Counted from the stretch's first letter, positions 10,946-20,454 are shown. The stretch: 64,000 bases of DNA from Rhyzopertha dominica (GCA_025024175.1 QCXZ01000041.1:30871786-30935785), one strand, 5' to 3'. Translations and numbers: made by a program. Notes: generated from the sequence alone by a model not told the origin.

Positions 10946-11472
10946 TATTCTTGATAACACCAACAAACTAACAACCAAAGATTAGTATGCTATATAAATA
11001 CGTATAATAAAAAAATCTTGCTATTATTCATAACAAAAGTCAAACATGGTTTGCACACGTAAATTATATTACGTGCTTGATAAAAAGTTTTTGAAATGAA
11101 TGTCTACTACGTTTCCGTTAAACAAAAGGTCAAATGTGATTTGCGCATTCAGCATACGTAAATTGCACACGTGTTTGATAAAAAGTATTTTTTTAACGAA
11201 TGCTGATTGCTGACTATATGAATTTACATAAACATGTTTTGACGTTGTTTGAGGTCATGCTTTATACACATGTGTATGATAAATGCGGAAATGTGTTATT
11301 AAAATGCTTTGACGTTGTTTGAGATCATGCACTATACGCATGTGTGATAAATGCGGAAATGTAATAAAAAAAAAAAAAAAAACAGTTGAGCATATATTTA
11401 AAGCTCGCTGCATGTATGTTTATTCATTGTAAAGTGTGTTCAGCTGCTTCGTAGGAAACCTAATTTTAAAAA
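10946..11472. promoter_or_regulatory. Divergent intergenic region with paired direct repeats
   Basis: This lies between the minus-strand and plus-strand gene arms. Two ~60-80 bp repeats with GATAAAAAGT at 11030-11210 are followed by two copies of a ~66-bp unit (TTTGACGTTGTTTGAG...GATAAATGCGGAAATGT) at about 11236-11365. An A-run (11367-11381) and a TATA-like CATATATTTAAAGC (about 11391) precede the GTSF1-like gene. A role as bidirectional promoter is inferred from position. Confidence 0.5.
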
Positions 11473-11918
11473 ATGGGTGATGGTGTGTAATTTAATTATT
11501 TTTTACTAAATAACAATTTTTATATTATTTCTATTTTACAGAATTTGCACGTTGTCCTATTAATTCATCGCATTTTGTATTAAAATCAAGAATGCTGCGG
11601 CATTTAACAAGATGCAGCTATCAGCTAGCTAGGCAGCGAGGACAGCAACAGCCTCGAACAGAACTGCCCCCTTATGTGGGGGTTCCACCACCACCACGAC
11701 CGCCGCCACCACAACAAGATGACCAACCACCGCCACAGCCGCTCCAGACTGAAGCCCGGGAGCAGCCAAACGAGGAGGAATGTTGGGATAATAGCAATTA
11801 TCCAACATATGCTCCAATGCCGCGGTATGTGCCTCCGCCGTGGTTTAGCAAAAAACAAAAACAGGAGTGGCGAAGACTGCAGGGTGTACATTATAAGCAG
11901 GATCAGTATCAGTCTTGA
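11473..11918 (+). CDS. GTSF1-like CHHC zinc-finger protein, spliced (Polinton cargo)
   Basis: Two exons, 11473-11482 and 11542-11918, with a 59-bp GT-AG intron, predict 128 aa. The splice completes a CHHC finger with exact C-x5-H-x9-H-x3-C spacing: Cys8 (codon 11553), His14 (11571), His24 (11601), Cys28 (11613), preceded by acidic/aromatic residues. This is the spacing of the U11-48K/TRM13/GTSF1 CHHC family. A proline/glutamine-rich linker (about residues 37-75) follows, then a C-terminal part with Trp85, Trp104 and Trp113 in EECWDNSNYPTY, PPPWFSKK and QEWRRL. In animal GTSF1 a zinc-finger region binds RNA and C-terminal tryptophans contact PIWI proteins, so the layout fits a GTSF1/Asterix-like protein with one finger instead of the usual two. 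Using only the in-exon ATG (11592) would destroy the finger. AATAAA follows at about 11926. Donor GTGTGT is acceptable but not ideal. Confidence 0.72.
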
Positions 11919-12097
11919 TTATAAAAATAAAATTATCCAACATCCGATAAAAAAATAAATGTATTTATTACAAAATGGGTTTTTCTGTGTTTTATAATTT
12001 TATGTAATCATGAGCACAATTATCTCTGCTGAAGTAAATGTAAACTATAGAACGGTATATATTGATACCAAACATATAAGAAACAGTACTATCAAAC

Positions 12098-12650
12098 ATG
12101 TTGCGGTATTACAAAATTGTGTCAGAAGCTTACGCACCGATCCGCGCATACGAAAAGTCTGCTGGTTTAGATTTACGTTCGTTATACACCTGTACGATTC
12201 CGGCAAAAGGAAAATTTTTGATAAATACTGGGTTGATTATACAACTGCCTGAAAATACATACGGTCGAATTGCACCACGTTCTGGATTAGCATCAGAACA
12301 TTTTATTGACGTGGGAGGTAAATTTTGTACATATTTTTCTTTTACATATACATATATTTATATAGTTGTTTGCAATTATTTCAGCTGGAGTAATAGACGA
12401 AAACTATACTGGTGAAATAAAAGTGTTATTGTTCAATTTTTCTGAACAACCATATACGGTATTAAAGGGGGATAAAATTGCTCAACTAATCTGTGAAAAG
12501 CTAGTATACCCAGAAGTTGTGGAAACAAAAGAGGTAAAATTGTGAACATATTAATACTGTAACATTACTAACAAAATAATATTGTTTGTATAGACCATAA
12601 CAAACACAGAACGTTCGTCTAGAGGTTTTGGTTCTTCAGGAAGAAACTAA
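12098..12650 (+). CDS. dUTPase (three exons, Polinton cargo)
   Basis: Hydrolyses dUTP to dUMP and PPi, limiting uracil incorporation during element DNA synthesis. Exons 12098-12317, 12385-12533 and 12594-12650 are separated by introns of 67 and 60 bp with GT-AG ends; the product is 141 aa, normal for a trimeric dUTPase subunit. All five family motifs are present in order: SAGLDLRS (I), [10 protein letters not shown] (II), [11 protein letters not shown] (III, completed across intron 1), GDKIAQLI (IV), and RGFGSSG (V), which lies entirely in exon 3. Reading through either intron truncates the protein and loses motif V. It ends 16 bp before the polymerase ATG. The frame appears intact. Confidence 0.9.
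12318..12384 (+). other. dUTPase intron 1 (67 bp)
   Basis: GGTAAATTTTG donor and a pyrimidine-rich ATTATTTCAG acceptor. Phase 1; splicing restores the GAG core of motif III. Confidence 0.85.
12534..12593 (+). other. dUTPase intron 2 (60 bp)
   Basis: GAG|GTAAAA donor and TTTGTATAG acceptor, phase 0. It contains an in-frame stop four codons in. Splicing attaches the P-loop-like motif V. Confidence 0.85.
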
Positions 12651-12666
12651 CACTACCGCCAACATC

Positions 12667-15600
12667 ATGACATCGCAAGAAAAATATCTAGATTATTATG
12701 TAAAAAAGGTGCTAGATAAATTTGAAAGGGTATGTAGATTGGTTAAAACTAAAGAAGATTTTGATAAGTGGATTAGATTATTGAGTAAATTCATTAAAAC
12801 AACACAAAGCGCAATTAGAATTAAGTCCAGTTGTGTGAAAAATTTTTTGAGATTAGAGTCCCAATTGGCGGTTTTAAATTACTACAAGGAAAACTTAAAA
12901 TTACAAAAACAACAAATGAAACGTTCAAAGAACAGGTTTGTTGTTTGGCAAGATTTAGAGTCTGCATTTAAATCCAGGATAAAAACAGGAGCGATTGTTA
13001 ATCTTAGCATAAAGGATCCCAAAACATTTTTTCTTAAGGCTTACAAAAGTTTTGTTAAAAAAATTAAGGATGCATTAAGGACTTCTTTATTGAAAGTCAA
13101 TGTAATATTTAGTGCAAATTTTGTTCAACCGAAAACTTTAGAAACTGATATAAAACATTTTAGTACGCGAAACAGCGTAATTGATAAAACCACAGACTTA
13201 AAAACCTGGTATAAGGAGAATGTTCAGGATAAAATTTTAAAAGAATTGGAGGAGTTTCAAGAAAGGGATTCGGGTTGGGCTCTCTATCAAATATTAAATT
13301 TAAAAGTTAATATAAACAAATTTGCACCCATAAATATAGGCATATCTACATATGTTAAATTACCTTTCTTTTTAAGCAAGAAACGTGCTGTTCTAAACAT
13401 TGAAAATGATGATGAGTATTGCTTTCTTTGGGCAATAGTGGCTCATCTATATCCAGCACCGTGTGATAAAAATCCGCGCAGAATTTCTTCATATCCGCAC
13501 TTTTCTAACGTGCTAAATTATAGTAACATCAAGTTTCCTATAAAACTGAAGGACATTCCTAAGTTTGAATTAGCAAACAGTTTATCAATAAATGTTTTCA
13601 CATATGAAGCTAGAGAGATATTGCCTCTAAGTTTAAGTAAAACCAATTATTCTACCACTATCAACTTACTACTTATAAAGAACGTAAACTATTTTAATCA
13701 TAGCGGTGATGAGGATATAGATGTAGACAATTTTAAGGTGATACCACCTACAAACAGATTGTACCATTTTGCATTAATTAAAAACTTGTCCGCCTTGGTT
13801 AGTCGTCAGTTGCCTTGTAAAAGAACTAAGAAACATTTTTGTAATAGGTGTTTAAATCGTTTCGTAACTAAAGAGAATTTAGAAAAACATTATTTACAAT
13901 GTCATAATTTAAATACAACAAAAATTGTTTTACCTAACGAAGAAAACAATATTCTTAAATTTAAAGACTATCAAAATAAAGAAAAATTGCCATTTGCTAT
14001 TTATGCAGACATGGAGTGTATTCTTACGAAAGTTGAGATCAAGGATAATGCATCTGCAAGTAACACTAAAAAATGTCAACATCATGTTCCCTTCAGTATA
14101 GCTTATAACCTTGTATGTTCTTATGATGCAAATTTATCTAAATTTAAATTATATACAGGAGCAGACTGTCAGCTTTGGTTTGTTAGAGAATTACAACGAT
14201 TAGGACACGAATTATCAAATGTATTCAATAAAATTGTACCAATGATTCCGCTGACAAAAGATCAATTACGTGAATTTAATTTAGCAAAAGTCTGTCATAT
14301 CTGTTCAAAACCGTTTCTTCCTAATGATAAAAAGGTTAAAGATCATTGCCATTTATCAGGAAATTATCGCGGGCCAGCGCATAATACTTGTAATCTCAAA
14401 TATAAAGATAAACACACAATTCCGGTTATATTTCACAATTTATCAAATTATGACGCACATTTTATAATTAAGACTTTAAGTACTGAAATTGAGGGAAAAA
14501 TATCTTTACTGCCGGTTAATAAAGAGAAGTATATATCGTTTACAAAGTACATAGCAAACACAAACGTAAGTTTCAGATTTCTAGATTCCTTTCGCTTCAT
14601 GTCCAGTAGTTTAGATAAGCTTGCTTCCTATTTAGATAAAAATCAAAAAAAAATTATCAAACAACACTGCAACACGGAGCAGGAATTTGAGCTACTTACA
14701 CGTAAGGGGATTTTTCCTTATGATTATTTAGATTGTTGGGAAAAATTATTGGATACAACTTTACCACCACCGGAAGCATTTTATAATAAAATGACTGAAA
14801 CCTCAATTACCGAAAAAGAATACAACCATGCTGTTAGTGTTTGGAATACTTTTGCTATAGCCAATTTACAAGAATATGCTGAATTGTATTTAAAAACCGA
14901 TGTTCTGCTTTTGTCAGACGTTTTCGAAAATTTCAGAAATACCTGTCTTGCTACATATCAATTAGACAGTCTCCACTATTACACCTCGCCCGGTTTAGCG
15001 TTCGGTGCATGTTTAAAACTTACAGGTATAGAACTAGAATTATTGACAGATGTAGATATGATTATGTTTATAGAACGTGGTATTAGGGGTGGTATTTCAC
15101 AGTGTTCAAATAGATATGGTAAAGCAAATAATAAATATATGGGAAAAATGTATGATTGTAATCAACCAACATCATATCTTATGTATTACGATGTAAATAA
15201 TCTCTATGGGACAGCTATGAGTTTACCTTTACCGTATGGAGGGTTTGAATGGGTTGAGGATGTTTACAATTTACCCGATTTAATGACTATTGGAGAAAAT
15301 GATGAATTTGGATATATATTTGAGGTTGATTTACATTATCCTCCGGCTTTAAATGATGAACACAAAGACCTACCTTTATGCCCAGAGCATCTAATTCCTC
15401 CGAGTTCAACAAGTAAAATACCTAAATTATTGACCACGCTTTTTGATAAAAAAAATTATATTATACATTACAAGAACTTGCAACAGGCCATTGTTTTAGG
15501 TTTAAAATTAATGAAAATTCATAAGGTGTTGAAATTTAAACAGACTTGTTGGTTGAAGCCCTACATTGAATTGAATACAAATTTAAGGAAACAAAGTAAA

Positions 15601-16416
15601 AACGATTTTGAAAAAAATTTTTATAAACTAATGAATAACAGCGTATTTGGAAAAACCATGGAAAACGTAAGAAAGTATAAAGAAGTTAAATTAGTAAATA
15701 GATGGATGGGTCGTTATGGTGCTAGTTATTACATATCACAACCTAACTTTCACAGTTGTAGCATTATTAAAGAAAATTTGGTAATTATAGAATTAAAACG
15801 TTTAAAGGTAAACTTTACAAAACCAATTTATACAGGGTTTGCAATTCTTGATCTATCGAAAATATTTCTGTATGATTTTCATTATCATTACATTAAAAAA
15901 ACTTTTAAAAGTCAAGCTAAATTGTTGTATACAGACACCGACTCTTTAATATACCACTTTTTTGTTGATAATGTTTATGAGCATATTAAACAGGATATTG
16001 ATAAATTTGATACCTCTGATTACCCTCCTAATAATGTTTATAACATCCCGTTGAAAAATAAAAAAAAATTGGGTTTAATGAAAGATGAAAATAATGGAAA
16101 AATTATGACTGAATTTATTGGCTTGAGATCTAAAATGTATACCTTTAAAACATATGAAAACAACAACAAGGAAACTCTTAAAAAGAAAGCAAAGGGTATA
16201 AAGGAAGCTGCATTAAAAACTATAACATTTGCCGATTATTATGATTGTTTGTTTAATAATAATACACACAACACGACGCAAAAATTGTTTCGTTCCCAGA
16301 AACATGAAGTATATACAATAAATCAAACTAAAATAGCCTTAAGTCCGCATGATGATAAAAGGTTAATAAGTTATCTATATACGGATACATTGCCTTGGGG
16401 ATATCACAAAAACTAA
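12667..16416 (+). CDS. Protein-primed family B DNA polymerase (pPolB)
   Basis: Replicates the Polinton from its termini using a protein primer. The first ATG in frame is 12667 (1249 aa); an earlier TTG start at 12628 would overlap dUTPase and is unnecessary. An N-terminal ~390-residue region of unknown fold is followed by a C2H2 finger (CNRCLNRF...HYLQCH, ~392-413), ExoI (ADMEC, ~447), a CxxC...DHCH...HNTCN zinc/endonuclease VII-like insert (~543-577), ExoII (NLSNYDAHF, ~591) and ExoIII ([13 protein letters not shown], ~740). Polymerase motifs are A ([10 protein letters not shown], ~842), B ([15 protein letters not shown], ~987) and C (YTDTDS, ~1088). All catalytic Asp/Glu positions are present and no stop interrupts it, in contrast with the ruined capsid gene. 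AATAAA signals lie just downstream (about 16494-16508). Confidence 0.95.
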   Translation: MTSQEKYLDYYVKKVLDKFERVCRLVKTKEDFDKWIRLLSKFIKTTQSAIRIKSSCVKNFLRLESQLAVLNYYKENLKLQKQQMKRSKNRFVVWQDLESAFKSRIKTGAIVNLSIKDPKTFFLKAYKSFVKKIKDALRTSLLKVNVIFSANFVQPKTLETDIKHFSTRNSVIDKTTDLKTWYKENVQDKILKELEEFQERDSGWALYQILNLKVNINKFAPINIGISTYVKLPFFLSKKRAVLNIENDDEYCFLWAIVAHLYPAPCDKNPRRISSYPHFSNVLNYSNIKFPIKLKDIPKFELANSLSINVFTYEAREILPLSLSKTNYSTTINLLLIKNVNYFNHSGDEDIDVDNFKVIPPTNRLYHFALIKNLSALVSRQLPCKRTKKHFCNRCLNRFVTKENLEKHYLQCHNLNTTKIVLPNEENNILKFKDYQNKEKLPFAIYADMECILTKVEIKDNASASNTKKCQHHVPFSIAYNLVCSYDANLSKFKLYTGADCQLWFVRELQRLGHELSNVFNKIVPMIPLTKDQLREFNLAKVCHICSKPFLPNDKKVKDHCHLSGNYRGPAHNTCNLKYKDKHTIPVIFHNLSNYDAHFIIKTLSTEIEGKISLLPVNKEKYISFTKYIANTNVSFRFLDSFRFMSSSLDKLASYLDKNQKKIIKQHCNTEQEFELLTRKGIFPYDYLDCWEKLLDTTLPPPEAFYNKMTETSITEKEYNHAVSVWNTFAIANLQEYAELYLKTDVLLLSDVFENFRNTCLATYQLDSLHYYTSPGLAFGACLKLTGIELELLTDVDMIMFIERGIRGGISQCSNRYGKANNKYMGKMYDCNQPTSYLMYYDVNNLYGTAMSLPLPYGGFEWVEDVYNLPDLMTIGENDEFGYIFEVDLHYPPALNDEHKDLPLCPEHLIPPSSTSKIPKLLTTLFDKKNYIIHYKNLQQAIVLGLKLMKIHKVLKFKQTCWLKPYIELNTNLRKQSKNDFEKNFYKLMNNSVFGKTMENVRKYKEVKLVNRWMGRYGASYYISQPNFHSCSIIKENLVIIELKRLKVNFTKPIYTGFAILDLSKIFLYDFHYHYIKKTFKSQAKLLYTDTDSLIYHFFVDNVYEHIKQDIDKFDTSDYPPNNVYNIPLKNKKKLGLMKDENNGKIMTEFIGLRSKMYTFKTYENNNKETLKKKAKGIKEAALKTITFADYYDCLFNNNTHNTTQKLFRSQKHEVYTINQTKIALSPHDDKRLISYLYTDTLPWGYHKN

Positions 16417-16549
16417 AAAATTATCAAAATCTTCTGTAATTCTAATCAATGTACATATTTTTGTTTACTGTATGTGTATATATTGTATTGCGTAAATAAA
16501 GCAATAAATAATATTATTCTGTGTTTTTTTTTAATTAATAGGTGACATA
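16417..16549. other. 3' flank of the polymerase gene
   Basis: AT-rich, with AATAAA-type polyadenylation signals near 16494 and 16503. No gene. Confidence 0.5.
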
Positions 16550-17144
16550 GATGTACTTGTGCAGGTAAACACCTGTTTAAAGATGACGAACACATTAAAA
16601 AGAGGTTAATTAATTACAGGTACAGGTGAATTTACACCTCATATCTTCAGCGATGTCATTAGTAGTGTGTGCCACACCTGTTTTTTAATTGTCTTCTGTT
16701 ATCTTGAAAGATGACAACCATTTTTTAACACATTCAAAGAGGTTATTTAATTACAGGTGTGCTTCTAGCACAGGTAAAAAACAGGTGTGTGTTTGTTGTC
16801 TGTTCTTAGACCGCCTTCTGGTAGGATGACGTCATTGTTAACACTTCTTCAGCACGTTTTTGACACATTCAAAGAGGTTATTTAATTACAGGTGTGCTTC
16901 TAGCACAGGTAAAAAACAGGTGTGTTTACACCAGATATCCGCAGTGACGTCATCATTAGTGTGTGTTTGTTGTCTGTTCTTAGACAGCCTTCTGGTAGGA
17001 TGACGTCATTGTTAACACTTCTTCAGCACTTCTTAGGCAGGTTCTTTGCGACCTTCAGCCTACCCCCCTACTGTGTGGTAAGAACCGGATGGCGCGGTCC
17101 ATCAGGTTGTTGGTTTGTCATCATACCCTAGTGGTATAACTACT
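16550..17144. repeat. Right terminal inverted repeat of the Polinton
   Basis: Reverse complement of the left TIR at its outer end, with the same tandem organisation (units meeting near 16862) and a more diverged inner part (16550-16740). Ends ...GGTATAACTACT before the CCCTAC duplication. Three perfect TGACGTCA sites are present. Confidence 0.9.
16827..17008. promoter_or_regulatory. Three TGACGTCA (CRE/ATF) palindromes in the right TIR
   Basis: Perfect octamers at 16827-16834, 16945-16952 and 17001-17008. A degenerate GCGATGTCATT occurs near 16649. Confidence 0.6.
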
Positions 17145-17150
17145 CCCTAC
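17145..17150. repeat. Polinton target-site duplication, right copy
   Basis: CCCTAC, identical to 5130-5135. Joining the flanks here restores one reading frame between Gag and Pol of the Ty3 element. Confidence 0.9.
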
Positions 17151-17841
17151 ACTCGGCATCGATAAAACGGCACCTTTGATGTTCATGTTGCCCTCCGCAA
17201 CGAAAACACACGGTTGCCCGATTCCAATTTGAATTTTCCCGCTGATCACGGCGCGATTCGATTTTCGCCACAGCTCTGGCAGATGGAGTGTCCGTCGCCA
17301 ACTCATTCATCCGCACCGTTGCCGCTTCGCCGGCCGTTGCCATTTCATAGGCAGTTTTGAAAGTAAGTTTAGATTCGGATAACAGGCGACGTTGCACACC
17401 TTTGTCCAAAACCCCACACACGATTCTGTCCCGCAGCATGGTTTCCAATGAACTGCCAAATTCGCAATACTCTGCCAACTTGCGCAATTCCGCCACATAC
17501 GTAGCAATGTTTTCTCCAGGCTTCTGGTCTCTCTTATTGAAACGAAAGCGCTGGACGATCTCTGATGGTTTCGGCATGAAATGGTTCGTTAGCAGGTCCA
17601 CGATCTCCTTGTACGACCTTGAATTAGGCGCGTCCGGCGAAAGAAGTGAACGTACTATTTCATATGTTGCCGCACCACACAAACTTAAGAGCACAGCTCT
17701 CTTTTTTCCTTCGTCTACAATTCCATTTGCTTCTAAGTAGAATGCTAGACGATCGGCATACACCGTCCATCCCCCAGGATTCGCGGTATCAAAAGGTTCG
17801 AGGTGTCTCACGGAACCCACGGAACTTGATGGAGTCGACAT
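17145..17841 (-). pseudogene. Ty3/gypsy Gag, severed from Pol by the Polinton
   Basis: The first convincing ATG is at 17841 (MSTPSSSVGS); an earlier start five codons upstream is possible. About 230 residues form a retrotransposon capsid/nucleocapsid: a helical capsid region (LDFL-type segments, YKEIVDLLTNHFMPKPSEIVQRFRF split over two helices), an arginine-rich linker, and a first zinc-knuckle-like CFRCGGQHEHQRC. The frame enters a second knuckle at its 3' end and is stopped by the Polinton terminus. In the empty element it would read straight into protease and RT. Confidence 0.85.
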
Positions 17842-17872
17842 TCTGACGCGCACCAAGTATTTTAGCGGTTTA

Positions 17873-17889
17873 TCCTCGTCGCCAATTTG
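17873..17889 (-). promoter_or_regulatory. Primer-binding-site region of the Ty3/gypsy element
   Basis: On the minus strand, CAAATTGGCGACGAGG immediately follows the 5' LTR. TTGGCGACGAGG occupies the position of a tRNA primer site. Which tRNA is used was not determined. Confidence 0.55.
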
Positions 17890-18059
17890 TGTTATGTTCT
17901 AACACGTAGTTTATTTCTCAATAATACAATATTGAATACAACTCGTGATTACAGCTTGGCGTGACAGACTTCGCGGCCATAACATACTAGATACTGCGAT
18001 ATTATGCTACTACGTGAGTCATCACGAAAGCGCGGCAAATTCAAATAGAATATACTACA
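17890..18059 (-). repeat. 5' LTR of the Ty3/gypsy element
   Basis: 170 bp, nearly identical to 1715-1884. Followed on the right by the target duplication CTTAT (18060-18064). Confidence 0.9.
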
Positions 18060-18284
18060 CTTATTGAAACTGATCCAGTTTCAAATAATACACAAACTGC
18101 TAATGTCATAGGTAAAAAACGCTGTGCATACATTTTCTTGAATATCATCCTGATAACTTACAAATTACAACTCACATTAATATTTCTTTGATTGTTTTGT
18201 GATAATCTATTTGTCAATTTGACAGACAACAATCTGACACAACAGCAAAATCAAGTCGACCTGGGAGACAACGAACCTGGCGCC
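18060..18284 (+). repeat. Right part of the older LTR (family B) and adjoining TGGCGCC primer site
   Basis: Matches the reverse complement of about 22730-22945 with moderate divergence and ends before TGGCGCCATCTG (18281-18292), a typical primer-binding motif. It continues the sequence left of the Ty3 insertion (1630-1709). Confidence 0.5.
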
Positions 18285-18438
18285 ATCTGAAACGGGCACG
18301 CGTTTTGGGGTCAGTAGTTAAGACGAGCTGTAACACCAGAATCTACTACCTATGGCAACGGCTGGTTAACCGCGTGTTAACCATTGGGTCTGGTTAACCA
18401 CGCTTTGTGCAACGGGCCCTTAGTGTGTCCGTCTTTCG
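18285..18438. other. Short repeat junction, possible MITE fragment
   Basis: Contains GGTTAACC-type inverted short motifs and a GTGCAACGGGCCCTTAG end, reminiscent of insect MITE termini beginning GGGCCCGTTGCAC. Only one end is seen. Then AGTGTGTCCGTCTTTCGTC repeats a sequence at 22622. Confidence 0.3.
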
Positions 18439-19584
18439 TCAAATATCACTTGCTGTCATTGTCAATACTTGAGTCGATGTTGCCGGATTGGCTACAGCTC
18501 GGCCGTCCTGACAATGCGGCCGTCTCGGACGCTTTGGGGTCGTGTCCAACTCCGAGTCCAAACCCTCATCGAACGATGTGGAGCCGTCATCATCGGGCGA
18601 TAGGAGGCGGAGGCGATCGCTGGAGATGGCCCCTGAGTAGGGTCGTTGTGTGCGTTGCTCTCCAGGAATGTCCTCGACGATGTAGGTATCGTGGTCTAAC
18701 GCTTTGGCCACGACATATGGTCATTGGTACTTCGGCTGAAGTTTCCTGGAAGCACCCGGTTGTGTATTAGGAAACTTTACCATGACATAGTCACCGGTTT
18801 CAAAATGTTGTGGTGGACGGCGTCGTAGGTTGTACCGTCGCTCATTATCCTGTTGCACTTGGACTTGATACTTCTCAGCTTTTTCTCGAATGATCATTCG
18901 GCGCTGGACATGGTCGATGTCGGTGTTCTCCTGTACAGCGGCAGCTATGAGATCTCGCAACCCTTGGTCTGTTTGAATGCGCAGGTCGTAGCCCAGTAGT
19001 AGTTGAGACGGTGAAGCGGCGATGCTTCCCTGGTAGGTATTGTTGAGGATCTGTTGTACGGTACACAACTTCTCAGACCAGTTTTCATGACTGTCCACGA
19101 TTTTGGCCAGAATTTTCGTTAGACTGCGGTTATGTCTTTCGCACTGACCGTTAGCACGCGGATTAGCGGTTGCGTTTAGAACGTGTTTCACTCCCGAATC
19201 GTTGAGAAAGTTCGCGAATTCACTAGACGTGAAACAGGTGCCGCGATCACTTACGAGCGTTCCAGGCAGTCCAAATGTGCTGAATATCTTGAACGCTTTT
19301 ATGGCTTCTTGTAAACGGGTAGTCTTCGTAATGTGTAGTTTGACAACTGGTTTTCCTGAGCCATCAGTGTAAATCAAGCATTTGAGGCGGTATTTGGTAT
19401 ATTCTTTGACGTAACGATGAAGTTTTGGGAACCTGTGGGTTCGGTGGATAAGTTTTTTGGCCTTGCCAGTTCTTACGTGTTTATTGACACGTTCGACACT
19501 AACGGTGCTTCGTCGCATGCAGCGAGGTGTCACGAAAACTATTTTTTCTTTTATCGTTATTTTATTTTGTGTGTGGTGGTCCAC
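18439..19584 (-). pseudogene. Ty3-type integrase remnant
   Basis: Catalytic-core signatures SDRGTCFTSSEF and NPRANGQCERHNRS give the second Asp and the Glu; the region of the first Asp is not recognisable. The C-terminal part (ETGDYVMVKFPN, then AKALDHDTYIVED) continues in frame past a TGA near 18719 that interrupts it. A zinc-binding HHCC domain is missing. Confidence 0.75.
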
Positions 19585-19635
19585 ATTCTTTTCGTCTACT
19601 AGCTTTACAGTTTTTGTGTAGTTAGATTTACTCGG

Positions 19636-20337
19636 TTAGATAGGAGGTTCGATCACGTTCTTTTCTAAAAGGTCTTGCATGGCAATCTCAACTTGTTCTT
19701 GTTCTGGTATATCCATCTCGGATTCAGGAAATGTAGCAGGTTTTGTAAAGTTTTCAATTGTTTCCTTAACAATTTGTGTTACTCGAATTTTAATTAGTTT
19801 GTCAAGCTCAGCATTAATGTCCAAATCGTTTTCTGAAATACGCTGGGGTGACTTATGATCTATTTCAATGTTGGCTACTCCTCCTTCGAATCGGAAGACC
19901 ACATTCGGTTGTTTAAACAATTCGTTGCCTAACAGAATGGGCACAGGGATGACATCATTCTCAACGACATAGAATTTTGTTGTAACTTCGTCATCTTTGA
20001 TTTTTATGGGTATTCTGGCTACTCCAATGTTTTGGCAGGCAATTCCATTTAAACCAGTTAAAACAATCGGTTTTAGTTCCACATTGTCGACTTCAATATA
20101 TGGGATACATAGTTCATCTATTTTGGTTTTGGTTATGAGGTTTATTGTCGAACCCGTATCAGGCAAAGCAATTTCTGTCCTTCCGTTTATAGAGATCGGT
20201 ACGGTTATGTTATTTGTTTTCATTTCCACTAACATAATGCGTTTTTCTGTTGCTGATGGTCGTTTGTTTTCACAATCGCGCGCTAAGTGACCCTTCGTTT
20301 GGCACTTCTCGCATATGATTTTTGGACAATCTTTCAT
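19636..20337 (-). pseudogene. Ty3-type zinc knuckle, aspartic protease and first residues of RT
   Basis: Begins inside a knuckle (CEKCQTKGHLARDC), then retroviral-type protease with ALPDTGSTINLI (active-site DTG) and the flap/ILLGNELF segment. It ends at DLLEKNVIEPPI, the usual start of Ty3 RT, where a stop follows and the coding sequence jumps within about 50 bp to integrase. The RT and RNase H region (normally well over 1 kb) is deleted. Confidence 0.8.
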
Positions 20338-20454
20338 GCGATGTTCGCCCGCTAAACAAAATGGACAAGTTGTATTTTGGCCGGTTGGTTTGTTGTCAAC
20401 AGGTTTTCGCTGCGTATTATTATTCGCGACTGTTCGTTCGGTTATTTGTGGTGT

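Larger units (their letters stand above)
5136..17144. mobile_element. Polinton/Maverick element (12,009 bp)
   Basis: Defined by terminal inverted repeats starting AGTAGTTATACCACTAGGG at both ends, a perfect 6-bp duplication, a protein-primed family B DNA polymerase and a capsid-type gene. Genes are divergent around 10946-11472: virion-type genes (decayed) and a nucleotide kinase (decayed) on the minus strand; a GTSF1-like zinc-finger gene, dUTPase and polymerase on the plus strand. I find no integrase, FtsK-type ATPase or adenovirus-type protease. A 100-N gap (10004-10103) may hide sequence of unknown length. The decayed capsid gene means this copy cannot form particles alone. Confidence 0.95.
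1715..18059 (-). mobile_element. Ty3/gypsy LTR retrotransposon, interrupted by a Polinton
   Basis: A complete minus-strand LTR retrotransposon. Two 170-bp LTRs (1715-1884, 17890-18059) are flanked by the 5-bp duplication CTTAT (1710-1714, 18060-18064). Reading right to left: 5' LTR, primer-binding-type site, gag, pol, polypurine tract, 3' LTR. Removing the Polinton and its 6-bp duplication leaves about 4.3 kb, a normal size for this group, and brings gag and pol into one continuous frame. LTRs that differ at only a few positions suggest a fairly recent insertion. The layout resembles the K02A2.6-like Ty3 elements of invertebrates. Confidence 0.92.

Noticed and set aside
11625..11958. Minus-strand Trp-rich and plus-strand His-rich frames over the GTSF1-like gene
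   Set aside because: Shadows of the proline codon run in the real frame.
12541..12543. dUTPase ending at the TGA inside intron 2
   Set aside because: That product lacks motif V, which is found intact in the next exon with correct phase.
12628..12666. Polymerase start upstream at a TTG
   Set aside because: Would overlap the dUTPase third exon; the ATG at 12667 follows the dUTPase stop cleanly.
16651..16740. Separate element at the inner right TIR
   Set aside because: Diverged but recognisable as the inner part of the same tandem TIR repeat.
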